Source: DATKXU01 sp035528905 (lineage in GTDB: Bacteria > Armatimonadota > UBA5829 > DTJY01). Taken from it: a stretch of 38,751 bases of DNA. The position numbers and the translations under genes are program-made. Below are positions 15,624 through 22,640 of this stretch, in pieces (positions within the stretch are counted from its first letter, which is position 1; every line of letters starts with the position of its first letter). Below the pieces are notes generated by a model. That model made no database searches. It was not told the origin of the DNA and was given only the letters and a program-made list of their open reading frames with translations. The stretch is from the NCBI GenBank assembly GCA_035528905.1, contig DATKXU010000013.1:1-38751 (forward strand). The letters are read 5' to 3'.

Positions 15624-15683
15624 CTACCCCCACAATTTCCTGTCCAGACTCCGGTACTGCACCGCCTCGGCGACGTGAGCCAG
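15624..15683 (-). pseudogene. comM 3'-end fragment B (19 codons plus stop)
   Basis: In the minus sense it encodes LAHVAEAVQYRSLDRKLWG, identical in protein sequence to the ComM C-terminus, with a TAG stop (15626-15624). It begins exactly at the AHVAE codons, 31 bp after the stop of the S23-like gene. The 26 nt from 15658 to 15683 are identical to fragment D. The retained stop and synonymous differences from the intact copy show it is a diverged duplicate, not a sequencing artefact. Confidence 0.88.
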
Positions 15684-15684
15684 C

Positions 15685-15720
15685 GGTTCGCAGCCAGCCG
15701 TCAGCAATCAGCGCTCAGCG
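15685..15720. repeat. TCAGC-type degenerate repeat tract
   Basis: A run of imperfect AGC/CAGC words (GCCAGCCGTCAGCAATCAGC and continuing) overlaps the 3' end of the S23-like gene and abuts comM fragment B. Related tracts lie outside the intact comM stop (16124-16152, GGCTGCTGGTGGCTGG), outside fragment D (14023-14048) and at 9422-9449. Confidence 0.5.
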
Positions 15721-16083
15721 GACCGATTCATGGGTCTTTGCAATAAGCCCGTTCAGCATCTTGCCGGTCTCGCAGGTCCGCATGAACACAGGTTCGAGCA
15801 AGTCTCTTCTCACGTAACCAAGCTGCTCGCATAGGTGCAGATACGTCTCCACCTCTGCCAGCGAGCCTGATGAGATGTAGAGGAACTGGCAGAGTTCCTT
15901 ATCATGCTGACGTTGGTATCCCTCTGCGATGTTTGCGGGTACACTTGCTGCAGCACGGCGCATCTGAGAAGCTAGACCGAATTGCTCGCTCTTCGGCAAG
16001 CCTTCTGTAAGGCGGTAGACGTCAACACAGAGCCGGATGCCCGCTTGCCAAACCTTCAAATCTTTGTAACTTCTGACGCCCAT
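15715..16083 (-). CDS. Four-helix-bundle protein (S23 / 23S rRNA intervening-sequence family)
   Basis: 122-residue protein. The start at 16083 (MGVRSYKDLKVWQ) is preceded by GGGAG at about 7-12 nt; an open frame further upstream merely overlaps comM antisense sequence. Family hallmarks are the N-terminal YKDLKVWQAGIRL helix, the central QMRRAAASVPANIAEGYQR loop-helix, and EVETYLHLCEQLGYV near the end. The family forms four-helix bundles and pentamers. Some members lie in intervening sequences of 23S rRNA genes, but most are free-standing and of unknown function. It is the first cargo gene after the intact comM, lying between its stop and fragment B. Confidence 0.9.
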   Translation of the reverse strand: MGVRSYKDLKVWQAGIRLCVDVYRLTEGLPKSEQFGLASQMRRAAASVPANIAEGYQRQHDKELCQFLYISSGSLAEVETYLHLCEQLGYVRRDLLEPVFMRTCETGKMLNGLIAKTHESVR

Positions 16084-16156
16084 GGCGTATCTCCCATCCA
16101 GTCTTTTCTTGTTTTTGTATTCGCTGGCCGCCGGCTGCTGGTGGCTGGCGACTCTC

Positions 16157-17698
16157 TTACCCCCACAACTTCCTATCCAGGCTCCGATACTGCACCGCCT
16201 CCGCGACGTGGGCGAGGATGATGTCCTCCACGCCCTCCAAGTCCGCGATCGTGCGTGCGAGCTTGAGAATGCGGTCATAAGCTCGGGCGGAGAGGCCGAG
16301 CTGGTTGATGGCCGTGCGAAGGAGGTCCTTCACGTCGTCCTTCGGGGCGCAGAACTTCCGTATCTGCTTCGCGTTCATATGCGCGTTGCAGAAGATGCCC
16401 GCTCCGTCGTTTCCGAATCTCCCGCGCTGAACCTCCCTGGCGCGCTCGACCCTCGCCCGGATCGCTCCGGAGGCCTCCCCGGACGGCTGGTTCACGAGTT
16501 CCTGGTCCTTCAGGCGCGGCACCTCGATATGGATGTCTATCCGGTCGAGCAGAGGCCCAGAGATGCGCCTCAGGTACTTGTGGATCATCCAAGGCGTGCA
16601 CGTGCAGTTCCGCGTCGGATCCGTATAGAACCCGCAGGGACAGGGGTTCATCGCGGCTATCATCATGAACCGAGCGGGGTAGGTGAGCGAGCCTGCTACG
16701 CGGCTGATGGTGACATGCCCGTCTTCCAGGGGCTGTCGGAGGATTTCCAGCACGTCCCGATGGAACTCCGGCAGCTCGTCGAGGAATAGGACGCCGTGGT
16801 GCGCGAGGCTGACTTCACCGGGCTGGGGGAATGCGCCGCCGCCGCTCAGGCCGGCGTTCGATATCGTGTGATGCGGCGCGCGGAATGGCCGAATGGTGAC
16901 AAGCGCCGTGCTGGAGTCCAGACGGCCGCTCACGCTGAACAGCTTGGTCGTCTCCAACGCCTCGTCCACAGTCAGCGGCGGAAGGATAGTCGGAATCCTG
17001 CGGGCGAGCATCGTCTTTCCGCTCCCCGGCGGCCCGATCATAATGACATTGTGTCCCCCGGCAGCGGCGACTTCCAGCGCACGCTTGACGTGCTCCTGGC
17101 CCTTCACATCGGAGAAGTCCACGTCGTACTCCGGCCGATCGAGCATGAACTCCGTGGCGTCCAGCTTCACCGGGCCTGTTGACTGGATGTCCTCCATCAG
17201 TTTGAGCACGTCGGTCAGGCAATTGACCGGATAGACATCTATGCCCTCGACGACCGCCGCCTCGCGGGTGTTCGACTCAGGCACGATCAGGCATTTCTTG
17301 CCCGCCTGCCTCGCCGCGAGGGCCATCGGCAGGACTCCGTGCACGGAGCGAACCGCCCCATCTAGCGATAGCTCCCCAACGATCATCATGTCCGGCAGGA
17401 ACTCCCTGGAGACTTGGCCGCTCGCGCCGAGGATGCCGATCGCGATGGGCAGATCGTATATCGGGCCGACCTTCTTGATGTCCGCTGGCGCGAGGTTGAT
17501 CGTGATGCGCTTATTCCACGGGAAGTCGTAGCCCGTATTGCGGATAGCGGCGCGGACGCGTTCGCGCGATTCCTGCACGGCCGTGTCCGGCAGGCCGACT
17601 ATCGTGAATAAGGCAGCACCACCGGCGACATCAACCTCCACTTCCACGATATATGCATCCACGCCCAGAACGGCGCTGGAATCTACTCGCACGAGCAT
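16157..17698 (-). CDS. comM: ComM/YifB-family Mg-chelatase-like AAA+ ATPase
   Basis: 513-residue member of the ComM/YifB family, a hexameric AAA+ helicase that promotes branch migration during natural transformation. The start at 17698 (MLVRVDSSAVLG) has GGAGG 7 nt upstream. Domain order is normal: an N-terminal ChlI-like/Lon-S5-fold domain (1-180), then a Mg-chelatase AAA+ core with Walker A GPPGSGKT (222-229) and Walker B GVLFLDE (302-308). A four-Cys zinc-like cluster NPCPCG..NCTC lies at 351-367, and the C-terminal lid domain ends YRSLDRKLWG. The length is typical and the gene is intact. Three diverged copies of its 3' end lie downstream, separated by cargo genes. Confidence 0.95.
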   Translation of the reverse strand: MLVRVDSSAVLGVDAYIVEVEVDVAGGAALFTIVGLPDTAVQESRERVRAAIRNTGYDFPWNKRITINLAPADIKKVGPIYDLPIAIGILGASGQVSREFLPDMMIVGELSLDGAVRSVHGVLPMALAARQAGKKCLIVPESNTREAAVVEGIDVYPVNCLTDVLKLMEDIQSTGPVKLDATEFMLDRPEYDVDFSDVKGQEHVKRALEVAAAGGHNVIMIGPPGSGKTMLARRIPTILPPLTVDEALETTKLFSVSGRLDSSTALVTIRPFRAPHHTISNAGLSGGGAFPQPGEVSLAHHGVLFLDELPEFHRDVLEILRQPLEDGHVTISRVAGSLTYPARFMMIAAMNPCPCGFYTDPTRNCTCTPWMIHKYLRRISGPLLDRIDIHIEVPRLKDQELVNQPSGEASGAIRARVERAREVQRGRFGNDGAGIFCNAHMNAKQIRKFCAPKDDVKDLLRTAINQLGLSARAYDRILKLARTIADLEGVEDIILAHVAEAVQYRSLDRKLWG

Positions 17699-17728
17699 GG
17701 GTGTACCTCCGGGGACGCGCGTAGCCGT

Positions 17729-17757
17729 ATTATAGCAATATATCGTCAGGAGGGCAA
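17729..17757 (-). promoter_or_regulatory. Sigma70-type promoter of comM
   Basis: On the minus strand, TTGCCC (17757-17752), a 17-nt spacer and TATAAT (17734-17729) lie about 30 bp before the comM start, leaving a short leader that contains the GGAGG SD. Confidence 0.65.
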
Positions 17758-17802
17758 ACGAGCAACCATTGGGCATGTTCATGGCAGGAAGAACATACGG
17801 GT

Positions 17803-17943
17803 TCAGAAGGAAGCTGAAGACTCAGGGGCGGCCTTTGAAGCCGGCGCAGTTCCCGTGAGCTCCGTCAGCCGCATTGCGTTCCGGACTGCGTGGCCTTCGA
17901 TATCGTTGTTGAAGCGTACATAAGCATCTGTGCCGTATTCGGT
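17803..17943 (-). pseudogene. C-terminal remnant of a DUF72-family protein
   Basis: The last 45 or so codons of a minus-strand frame read YVRFNNDIEGHAVRNAMRL before a short Ala/Ser-rich tail and stop. This is the conserved C-terminal signature of DUF72 proteins (FNND..GHAVRNA.RL). The family is about 240-300 residues, but the sequence above about 17943 loses similarity and no DUF72 start, SD or barrel strands are found. It is therefore a 5'-deleted gene. Nothing else is recognised in 17944-18170. Confidence 0.5.
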
Positions 17944-18170
17944 GCGACTGAGCGAGACCAGTGCGCACATGAAGAGCCGGAAGTCCCGATCCAGATGCCC
18001 ATGCCCGTCAGCCCCTCTGCAGGAGGGACTTTCGACCCGCGGGGAAAGTCCTGCCGCCCTGAGCGGGCTGTGTGGGCTGCTACGTGGTGCTCTGGTCGAA
18101 GAGCGTTCGCATTCGTGTCCGGCCGTAGGCAATCAGAAGCAGGTCTGGCGGCGCGAATGAGTACTCGGGA

Positions 18171-18566
18171 TCACGGTGTTAGCGGCGGGAGCGGAGGACC
18201 AACCTGGACCTGTGCAATGGCGCTCTTCGTCGGATCGGCCTGGCTGGTCGCAACAACCTCAAAGGTGCCGAAACTAGACGGCTTGTAGTTAGCAGTGTTG
18301 GGCGGTGTAGATATGATGCTTCCGGCGGTAGTCCCCGTGATGATTCGGACGCTCCAAGACACGTTGGTATTGCTGGTTCCGGTAACCGTGGCTGTGAATG
18401 TCGCGCTCTCTCCCGGGACATCCAATTGAACTTCCAGAGGGCTGATGTCTATCGTCACAGGGCCGGTGTCTTCCCCATTGCCTCCGCCTCCACCGCCTCC
18501 TCCGCAGCCGGCAAGGGCCAGAACAAGCAGGGGGATGAGGGCCAGCAGCGTATGAGTGTGTTTCAT
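18171..18566 (-). CDS. Small lipoprotein with polyglycine linker and Ig-like domain
   Basis: 131-residue predicted lipoprotein. The start at 18566 (MKHTHTLLALIPL) follows GGAGGA at 5-7 nt. The signal peptide ends with a classical lipobox LAGC; the mature protein begins CGGGGGGGG, a flexible Gly tether common in surface lipoproteins. The rest forms one Ig-like/BIG2-type beta domain: VTIDISPLEVQLDVPGESATF, VSWSV, then FEVVATSQADPTKSAIAQV. A short Pro-rich end follows. It is probably a cell-surface protein of unknown ligand. Such single-domain lipoproteins are usually larger, so truncation of a longer ancestor is possible. Confidence 0.8.
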   Translation of the reverse strand: MKHTHTLLALIPLLVLALAGCGGGGGGGGNGEDTGPVTIDISPLEVQLDVPGESATFTATVTGTSNTNVSWSVRIITGTTAGSIISTPPNTANYKPSSFGTFEVVATSQADPTKSAIAQVQVGPPLPPLTP

Positions 18567-18593
18567 AAGTTCCTCCGCACTTTTCCCAGTCAT

Positions 18594-18623
18594 AGTATAT
18601 CGCGAGCCGACACTCGATTTCAA
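18594..18623 (-). promoter_or_regulatory. Sigma70-type promoter of the small lipoprotein
   Basis: On the minus strand, TTGAAA (18623-18618), an 18-nt spacer and TATACT (18599-18594), 28 bp before the start codon at 18566. Confidence 0.55.
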
Positions 18624-18783
18624 CAAGCCTGTATCGCCGGGCGCCATACACTTTATGGGACGCTGATTCAGCGCTCAAAGTTCCTGGTCTGCTCAGGTCC
18701 AAGGTGGAAGCGCTGCTTTAGAAGGGCTGGTGTGGCCGAGCGGTGATCGTTGGGGCAAGCGCGCACAACCTGCGGCGAATACA

Positions 18784-18871
18784 TGGCGGAGGGGGTGGGA
18801 TTCGAACCCACGGCGGCACATGCCACGACGGTTTTCAAGACCGTTCCGATAAACCGCTCCGGCACCCCTCC
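18784..18871 (-). tRNA. tRNA-Ser (UGA)
   Basis: Complete 88-nt gene on the minus strand. The acceptor arms GGAGGGG and CCCCTCC pair perfectly, and the 3' CCA is encoded. The anticodon loop CTTGAAA carries UGA. The T-arm has GGTTCGAATCC. A long variable arm between the anticodon and T stems marks a class II (Ser) tRNA. Confidence 0.95.
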
Positions 18872-18882
18872 GGCTCAATATC

Positions 18883-18911
18883 ATTATACTTCGCCTTGGC
18901 TCTCCGGTCAA
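18883..18911 (-). promoter_or_regulatory. Strong sigma70-type promoter of tRNA-Ser
   Basis: On the minus strand, TTGACC (18911-18906), an exact 17-nt spacer and TATAAT (18888-18883), 12 bp from the mature tRNA 5' end. It is the best-spaced promoter in the window. Confidence 0.8.
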
Positions 18912-18923
18912 TCCGCCGACCTG

Positions 18924-18998
18924 GGTATTGGAGTGCTGGGGTACCGGAGTGATGGAGTACTGGAACTCCCGTACTCCGACACCCCGTTCTCCGATTCC
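18924..18998. repeat. GGAGTnCTGG-type degenerate inverted repeat tract
   Basis: A head half of words like GGAGTGCTGGGGT, GGAGTGATGGAGT and ACTGG is followed by a tail half of complementary words (ACTCCCGTACTCC, CACCCC, TTCTCC). The centre can fold: GGAGTAC (18954-18960) pairs with GTACTCC (18970-18976). The tract lies between tRNA-Ser and the wza-like gene. The remaining gap to 19288 shows no clear gene or promoter. A related tract is at 33507-33580. Confidence 0.6.
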
Positions 18999-19288
18999 CT
19001 TTTTCCCGCTCGTTCCATCGCCCGGTCGCTATCTGGGTCTGCCTTGGCGGAGCGGCGCCTGGCACGCCGTGCCTGCGTTTACTTTGGGCGTCGTGCAGGG
19101 TAACTAACCAGATAGCAGATTCCCCGGTCGGTGCATCCGTGTTTCGCGGTTTAGCGTCAACAAGGGCCGGGTAAACACGAAGTCGAGCTCGGCGGCATCG
19201 GATTTGCTTAACTCATACAGAAAGCTCCGGGAGCCCGGGATTCGGCCTGGCTGTGCCTTGCGCATCCTGGCAGTGGGAGGGACCTGAT

Positions 19289-20431
19289 TTGAAACAGTTT
19301 TCGATTCTCGTATCGCTCCTTGTTGGCTTGGTCATTCCGCTTGCGCCTCTTGGGGCGGAGGACTACCTTATCAAGCCCGGCGATAGTCTGGCGGTGACCG
19401 TGCTGGCCGAGCCTGATCTCACGAGACATGTTGTCGTCGGTCCTCAGGGCAGCATCGTTCTCCCGCTCGTGAACGAGGTGAAAGTTGCCGGCCTGACAAC
19501 CACTCAGGCGGCCGAGCAAGTTACCAGGCAGCTCAAGCAGTTCATGAAGAACCCGCAGGTGACCGTCGAGCTGCTCGAACCTGCGAAGACGCAGGTGAGT
19601 GTATCGGGCGAGGTTCAGAAGCCGGGCGTGTACCTGGTGACGGCCGGCGCCAGAGTGATGGACGTGATCGCAGCGGCGGGCGGCTACACACCGAATGCCG
19701 ACCTGTCCAGCATCAAGATCTCCCATGCGGGAAGCTCGGGCGCCGCCGCTGTTGTTGACCTGAGCAAGTTCCTGCTGTCCGGAGATACGAGCGTAAACGC
19801 GGCTGTCGCCGCAGGAGATACTATCTGGATTCCCACGCGGACAACGGCGGCGATGGGGATGGTGATGGTTCTTGGGGCCGTGCGCCAATCGGGGGAGTAT
19901 GCCGTCACGCAGGGCATGACGCTCCGTGAGGCGGTTATGCTTGCAGGTGGGCCTACTGAGTTCGCCGATCTGAGCAGCGTGACGTTGAGGCGCCAGGGCT
20001 CGTCCCAGACGATCACGATTGACTATGCGAAAGCGGCGGCCGGAGACCCGTCTGCGAATCCGGAGCTGAAGCCGGGCGACGTGATCTACGTTGCGGCGCG
20101 AGAGCAGGTTGGCTTCTACACGATCCAGGGCGCTGTTACAAGCCCGGGTAGATACGATCTGAGGGGAAAGACTCCCATCACGGAAGCGATTGCCATAGCC
20201 GGCGGTGTCCGAGACCGGGCCAAGCTGAACGATGTCCGAATCCTCAGGGCTTCGGATGGGGCTGCGCGTACCATCCAGGCGAACATCAGCGACATCATGG
20301 CCGGGAAGGCCGAAAACCTCACGATCGAGAATGGCGACAGCATCTTCGTGCCCACCGGTAGTTCGAGGACGGACTACCTGCGGATTGCCTCGCTTCTGAT
20401 CAGCCTTGCATGGCTTATACACCAGCGTTGA
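19289..20431 (+). CDS. Wza-type polysaccharide export protein with SLBB domains
   Basis: 380-residue periplasmic/outer-membrane export protein. TTG 19289 is the likely start: GGGAGG lies 8 nt upstream, and it yields MKQFSILVSLLVGLVIPLAPLGA, a clean signal peptide; no ATG fits. Next comes a poly-export domain (EDYLIKPGDSLAVTV to PQVTVEL, about residues 24-100). Three SLBB beta-grasp domains follow, opening VSVSGEVQKPGVY, VLGAVRQSGEY and YTIQGAVTSPGRY. The last residues form a hydrophobic helix (LRIASLLISLAWLIHQR) like the membrane-spanning C-terminal helix of Wza. There is no lipobox Cys, unlike enterobacterial Wza. It is the first gene of the exopolysaccharide locus, 37 bp before the Wzc-like gene. 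Confidence 0.92.
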   Translation: MKQFSILVSLLVGLVIPLAPLGAEDYLIKPGDSLAVTVLAEPDLTRHVVVGPQGSIVLPLVNEVKVAGLTTTQAAEQVTRQLKQFMKNPQVTVELLEPAKTQVSVSGEVQKPGVYLVTAGARVMDVIAAAGGYTPNADLSSIKISHAGSSGAAAVVDLSKFLLSGDTSVNAAVAAGDTIWIPTRTTAAMGMVMVLGAVRQSGEYAVTQGMTLREAVMLAGGPTEFADLSSVTLRRQGSSQTITIDYAKAAAGDPSANPELKPGDVIYVAAREQVGFYTIQGAVTSPGRYDLRGKTPITEAIAIAGGVRDRAKLNDVRILRASDGAARTIQANISDIMAGKAENLTIENGDSIFVPTGSSRTDYLRIASLLISLAWLIHQR

Positions 20432-20468
20432 GACAACGTGAGCACCATTTGGTGTAAGGAGGAGCCTC

Positions 20469-22640
20469 GTGAAGTTCTGGGAGCTTTATAGAATCGTGAG
20501 CCGGCGCAAGCGGCTTGTGGCGGCCCTGGTTGGCGCGGCGCTCGTCTCGATATACGCGACCACGGCCACTAATACCCCGTACTACAAGGCGGCTGCGCAC
20601 ATCATGCCTTCGAATGCCGCGCTCTATCGCCCGATATTGCCTTCTCCCAGCCTGGGTGTGGCTGGCCCCGTTGGAGAGCGCCAGACGGATAGCCAGCTCC
20701 CGAATCTCATGAGCCTCGTGACGAGCAGGGAGGTGGCCGACAGGGCTGTCAGAGCCGCCGGGCTGGATGATGATCCGGACAGCCTTCGTGATAGGATAGA
20801 AGTGCGGACTGCGCCGAATCCCGGAGCACGCAGCCGCCAGGATGCAGGAACCGACATTATCGAGATTCTGGTAAAGGACCGTGAGCCGATGCGGGCTGTC
20901 CGCACTGTGAATTGCCTGGCCCGCGTGTTTGCGGATTTCTACCAGGAGATCAGCCATCAGGAGGCCGCGGAGAATAGGAGGTTCCTCGAATCCGAGCTTG
21001 TTCACGCCGAGGGCCGGCTTGATGAGGCGGGAGAGCGGCTGAAGTCTTTCAAGAGGGCCAATCGAATCGCCTCGGTTAACGATACCACGGATGCGGCGAT
21101 GGCGGGCTTGAGGCAGGCAGTGGCGGCCCGCGATGCCGCGCGCGCCGACCTTGCCGACGCTCAGGCAAAACTGCGTGAGATTGACAGCCAGATGCGAAAG
21201 GTCGGCGCTACACGCACCATCGAGGAGGGCACATCCAATACACCCATGGTGCAGGAGCTCGAAACGCAATTGGCACAGCTTACCAGGCAGCTCAACGATG
21301 CCAAGGGGAAGTACGAGGATGTCCACCCACAAGTAGTCGCGCTCAAGGATTCGATAGACCAGGTTCGTCGCAGGCTTCAGGAGGAGCGGGGCAAGCTGAA
21401 AACAAGCGTCAGCGTAGTGCGCAACCCCGTGTATGAGAGTCTCCTCGGGGAGCGATCCAGGTTGGCCTATGAGAGAAACGGCCTCGCGGCGAGGGTTGCT
21501 CAACTGGAAACGGCCGTCGCGAGGGCATCCGGCCAGGTGAAGCCCGGAGCGGACGTGGACCTTCTGGCCCTGGAAAACGAGTTTCAGGCCGCTCGAACCG
21601 CCTACACCGACCTCACAACCCAATTGAATAACGCCCGCGTCAATGAGAAGGAGACCACGGCGACGGGGGCAATCCGGATAGTGGACGAAGCAATGCGCGC
21701 GGAAGGTCCTATGGGGGTTAGCAGGTGGGCGTATTTGCTCCTTGGTGCCGTGCTCAGCCTGATCGTGGGGACCGGGCTGGCGATCACGCTCGAATCGCTC
21801 GACAACAGGATCAAGACGAACCTCGATGTTGAGAGGCTGCTGGGGCTGCCGGTCACGGCGCTGATCCCGAAGTCCATCGGCTCGACGGATTCCGGCCTGG
21901 CGCGGACGGTGTATGCCAACCCACTCTCGCCGGTTGCCGAGGCATACCGGTTTCTCAGGACGGATTTTCTGCTTTCCGCGAGGGCGGTAGGGGCGAAGGC
22001 AGTCATGGTAGCCACAGCGAAGCCGGGGCAGGGCGGCACCTCTACCATTGCCAATCTAGGTATCTCGCTCGCCCAGGACGGAAAGCGGGTGATACTCGTA
22101 GATGCGGACATGAGGCGGCCGTCGCTCCACCGCATCTTCAAGGTCGAAAACGATTTCGGCCTCAGCGATGTGCTTTCAAATGAAAAAGACCTCGACGACG
22201 TGATTCTCAGCACGGAAGTGGACAACCTGCTCATAATCCCATCGGGTTCGTCTCCCAGCAATCCGTCGGAGCTTCTCGGTTCCGGGCGGATGAGGATGCT
22301 GGTGCAGAAGCTGACCGAGCACGCAGACTACGTGCTGTTCGACACTCCGTCGGCGATAGCCTTCACGGATGCGGCAGTGCTATCGCAGGTGGTGGACGGC
22401 GTCATACTAGTCGTCAGGGCGCAGCAGGTGCCGCGTGGGGCGGAGTTGCAGGTTCGAAACCTGCTCAACAAAGCCAATGCAACCATTCTTGGGGTGGTTT
22501 TGAACGACGTTCAACCGGAGGCGGTGGACAGCTACTATTTCTACTCTCACTACTATCCGGACACGGGCGGCAAGCGGCAGATACTGCTGCCGGGTGCGGC
22601 TGACAATCGCTCGCTGCCGCCTAAAGAGGGGCCGGGCTAA
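20469..22640 (+). CDS. Wzc-type chain-length determinant/BY-kinase-like ATPase lacking the P-loop lysine
   Basis: 723-residue inner-membrane protein starting GTG 20469, with GGAGG 7-8 nt upstream. Order: a cytoplasmic start and TM1 (about 16-33), a Wzz-type periplasmic domain with long coiled coil (about 165-395), TM2 (about 420-441), then a cytoplasmic BY-kinase-like domain. EAYRFLRTDFLL (491-502), Walker A' VILVDADM (541-548), Walker B YVLFDTP (621-627) and a C-terminal Tyr cluster YYFYSHYY (689-696) are all present. The P-loop reads KPGQGGTST (518-526), where BY-kinases have PGEGKST. The catalytic Lys is a Gly and the loop is otherwise kept. It should still set chain length with the Wza-like partner, but normal ATP-dependent tyrosine autophosphorylation is doubtful. 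The 3' end overlaps the convergent gene by 20 bp. Confidence 0.92.
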   Translation: MKFWELYRIVSRRKRLVAALVGAALVSIYATTATNTPYYKAAAHIMPSNAALYRPILPSPSLGVAGPVGERQTDSQLPNLMSLVTSREVADRAVRAAGLDDDPDSLRDRIEVRTAPNPGARSRQDAGTDIIEILVKDREPMRAVRTVNCLARVFADFYQEISHQEAAENRRFLESELVHAEGRLDEAGERLKSFKRANRIASVNDTTDAAMAGLRQAVAARDAARADLADAQAKLREIDSQMRKVGATRTIEEGTSNTPMVQELETQLAQLTRQLNDAKGKYEDVHPQVVALKDSIDQVRRRLQEERGKLKTSVSVVRNPVYESLLGERSRLAYERNGLAARVAQLETAVARASGQVKPGADVDLLALENEFQAARTAYTDLTTQLNNARVNEKETTATGAIRIVDEAMRAEGPMGVSRWAYLLLGAVLSLIVGTGLAITLESLDNRIKTNLDVERLLGLPVTALIPKSIGSTDSGLARTVYANPLSPVAEAYRFLRTDFLLSARAVGAKAVMVATAKPGQGGTSTIANLGISLAQDGKRVILVDADMRRPSLHRIFKVENDFGLSDVLSNEKDLDDVILSTEVDNLLIIPSGSSPSNPSELLGSGRMRMLVQKLTEHADYVLFDTPSAIAFTDAAVLSQVVDGVILVVRAQQVPRGAELQVRNLLNKANATILGVVLNDVQPEAVDSYYFYSHYYPDTGGKRQILLPGAADNRSLPPKEGPG

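Noticed and set aside
18924..18998. CRISPR-like array
   Set aside because: Units are degenerate, adjoining and complementary in two halves, with no spacers of constant length and no cas genes nearby.
18750..19103. Plus-strand frame containing GVGFEPTAAHATTV
   Set aside because: This is the familiar mistranslation of the reverse complement of a tRNA gene (tRNA-Ser here).
19208..20422. Long minus-strand open frame antisense to the Wza-like gene
   Set aside because: High G+C gives long antisense frames; the translation is Arg/His-rich with no family features, and the plus strand is a clear SLBB export protein.
20415..21623. 402-codon minus-strand frame antisense to the Wzc-like gene
   Set aside because: It mirrors codon positions of the real gene; no SD, no motif and unnatural composition.
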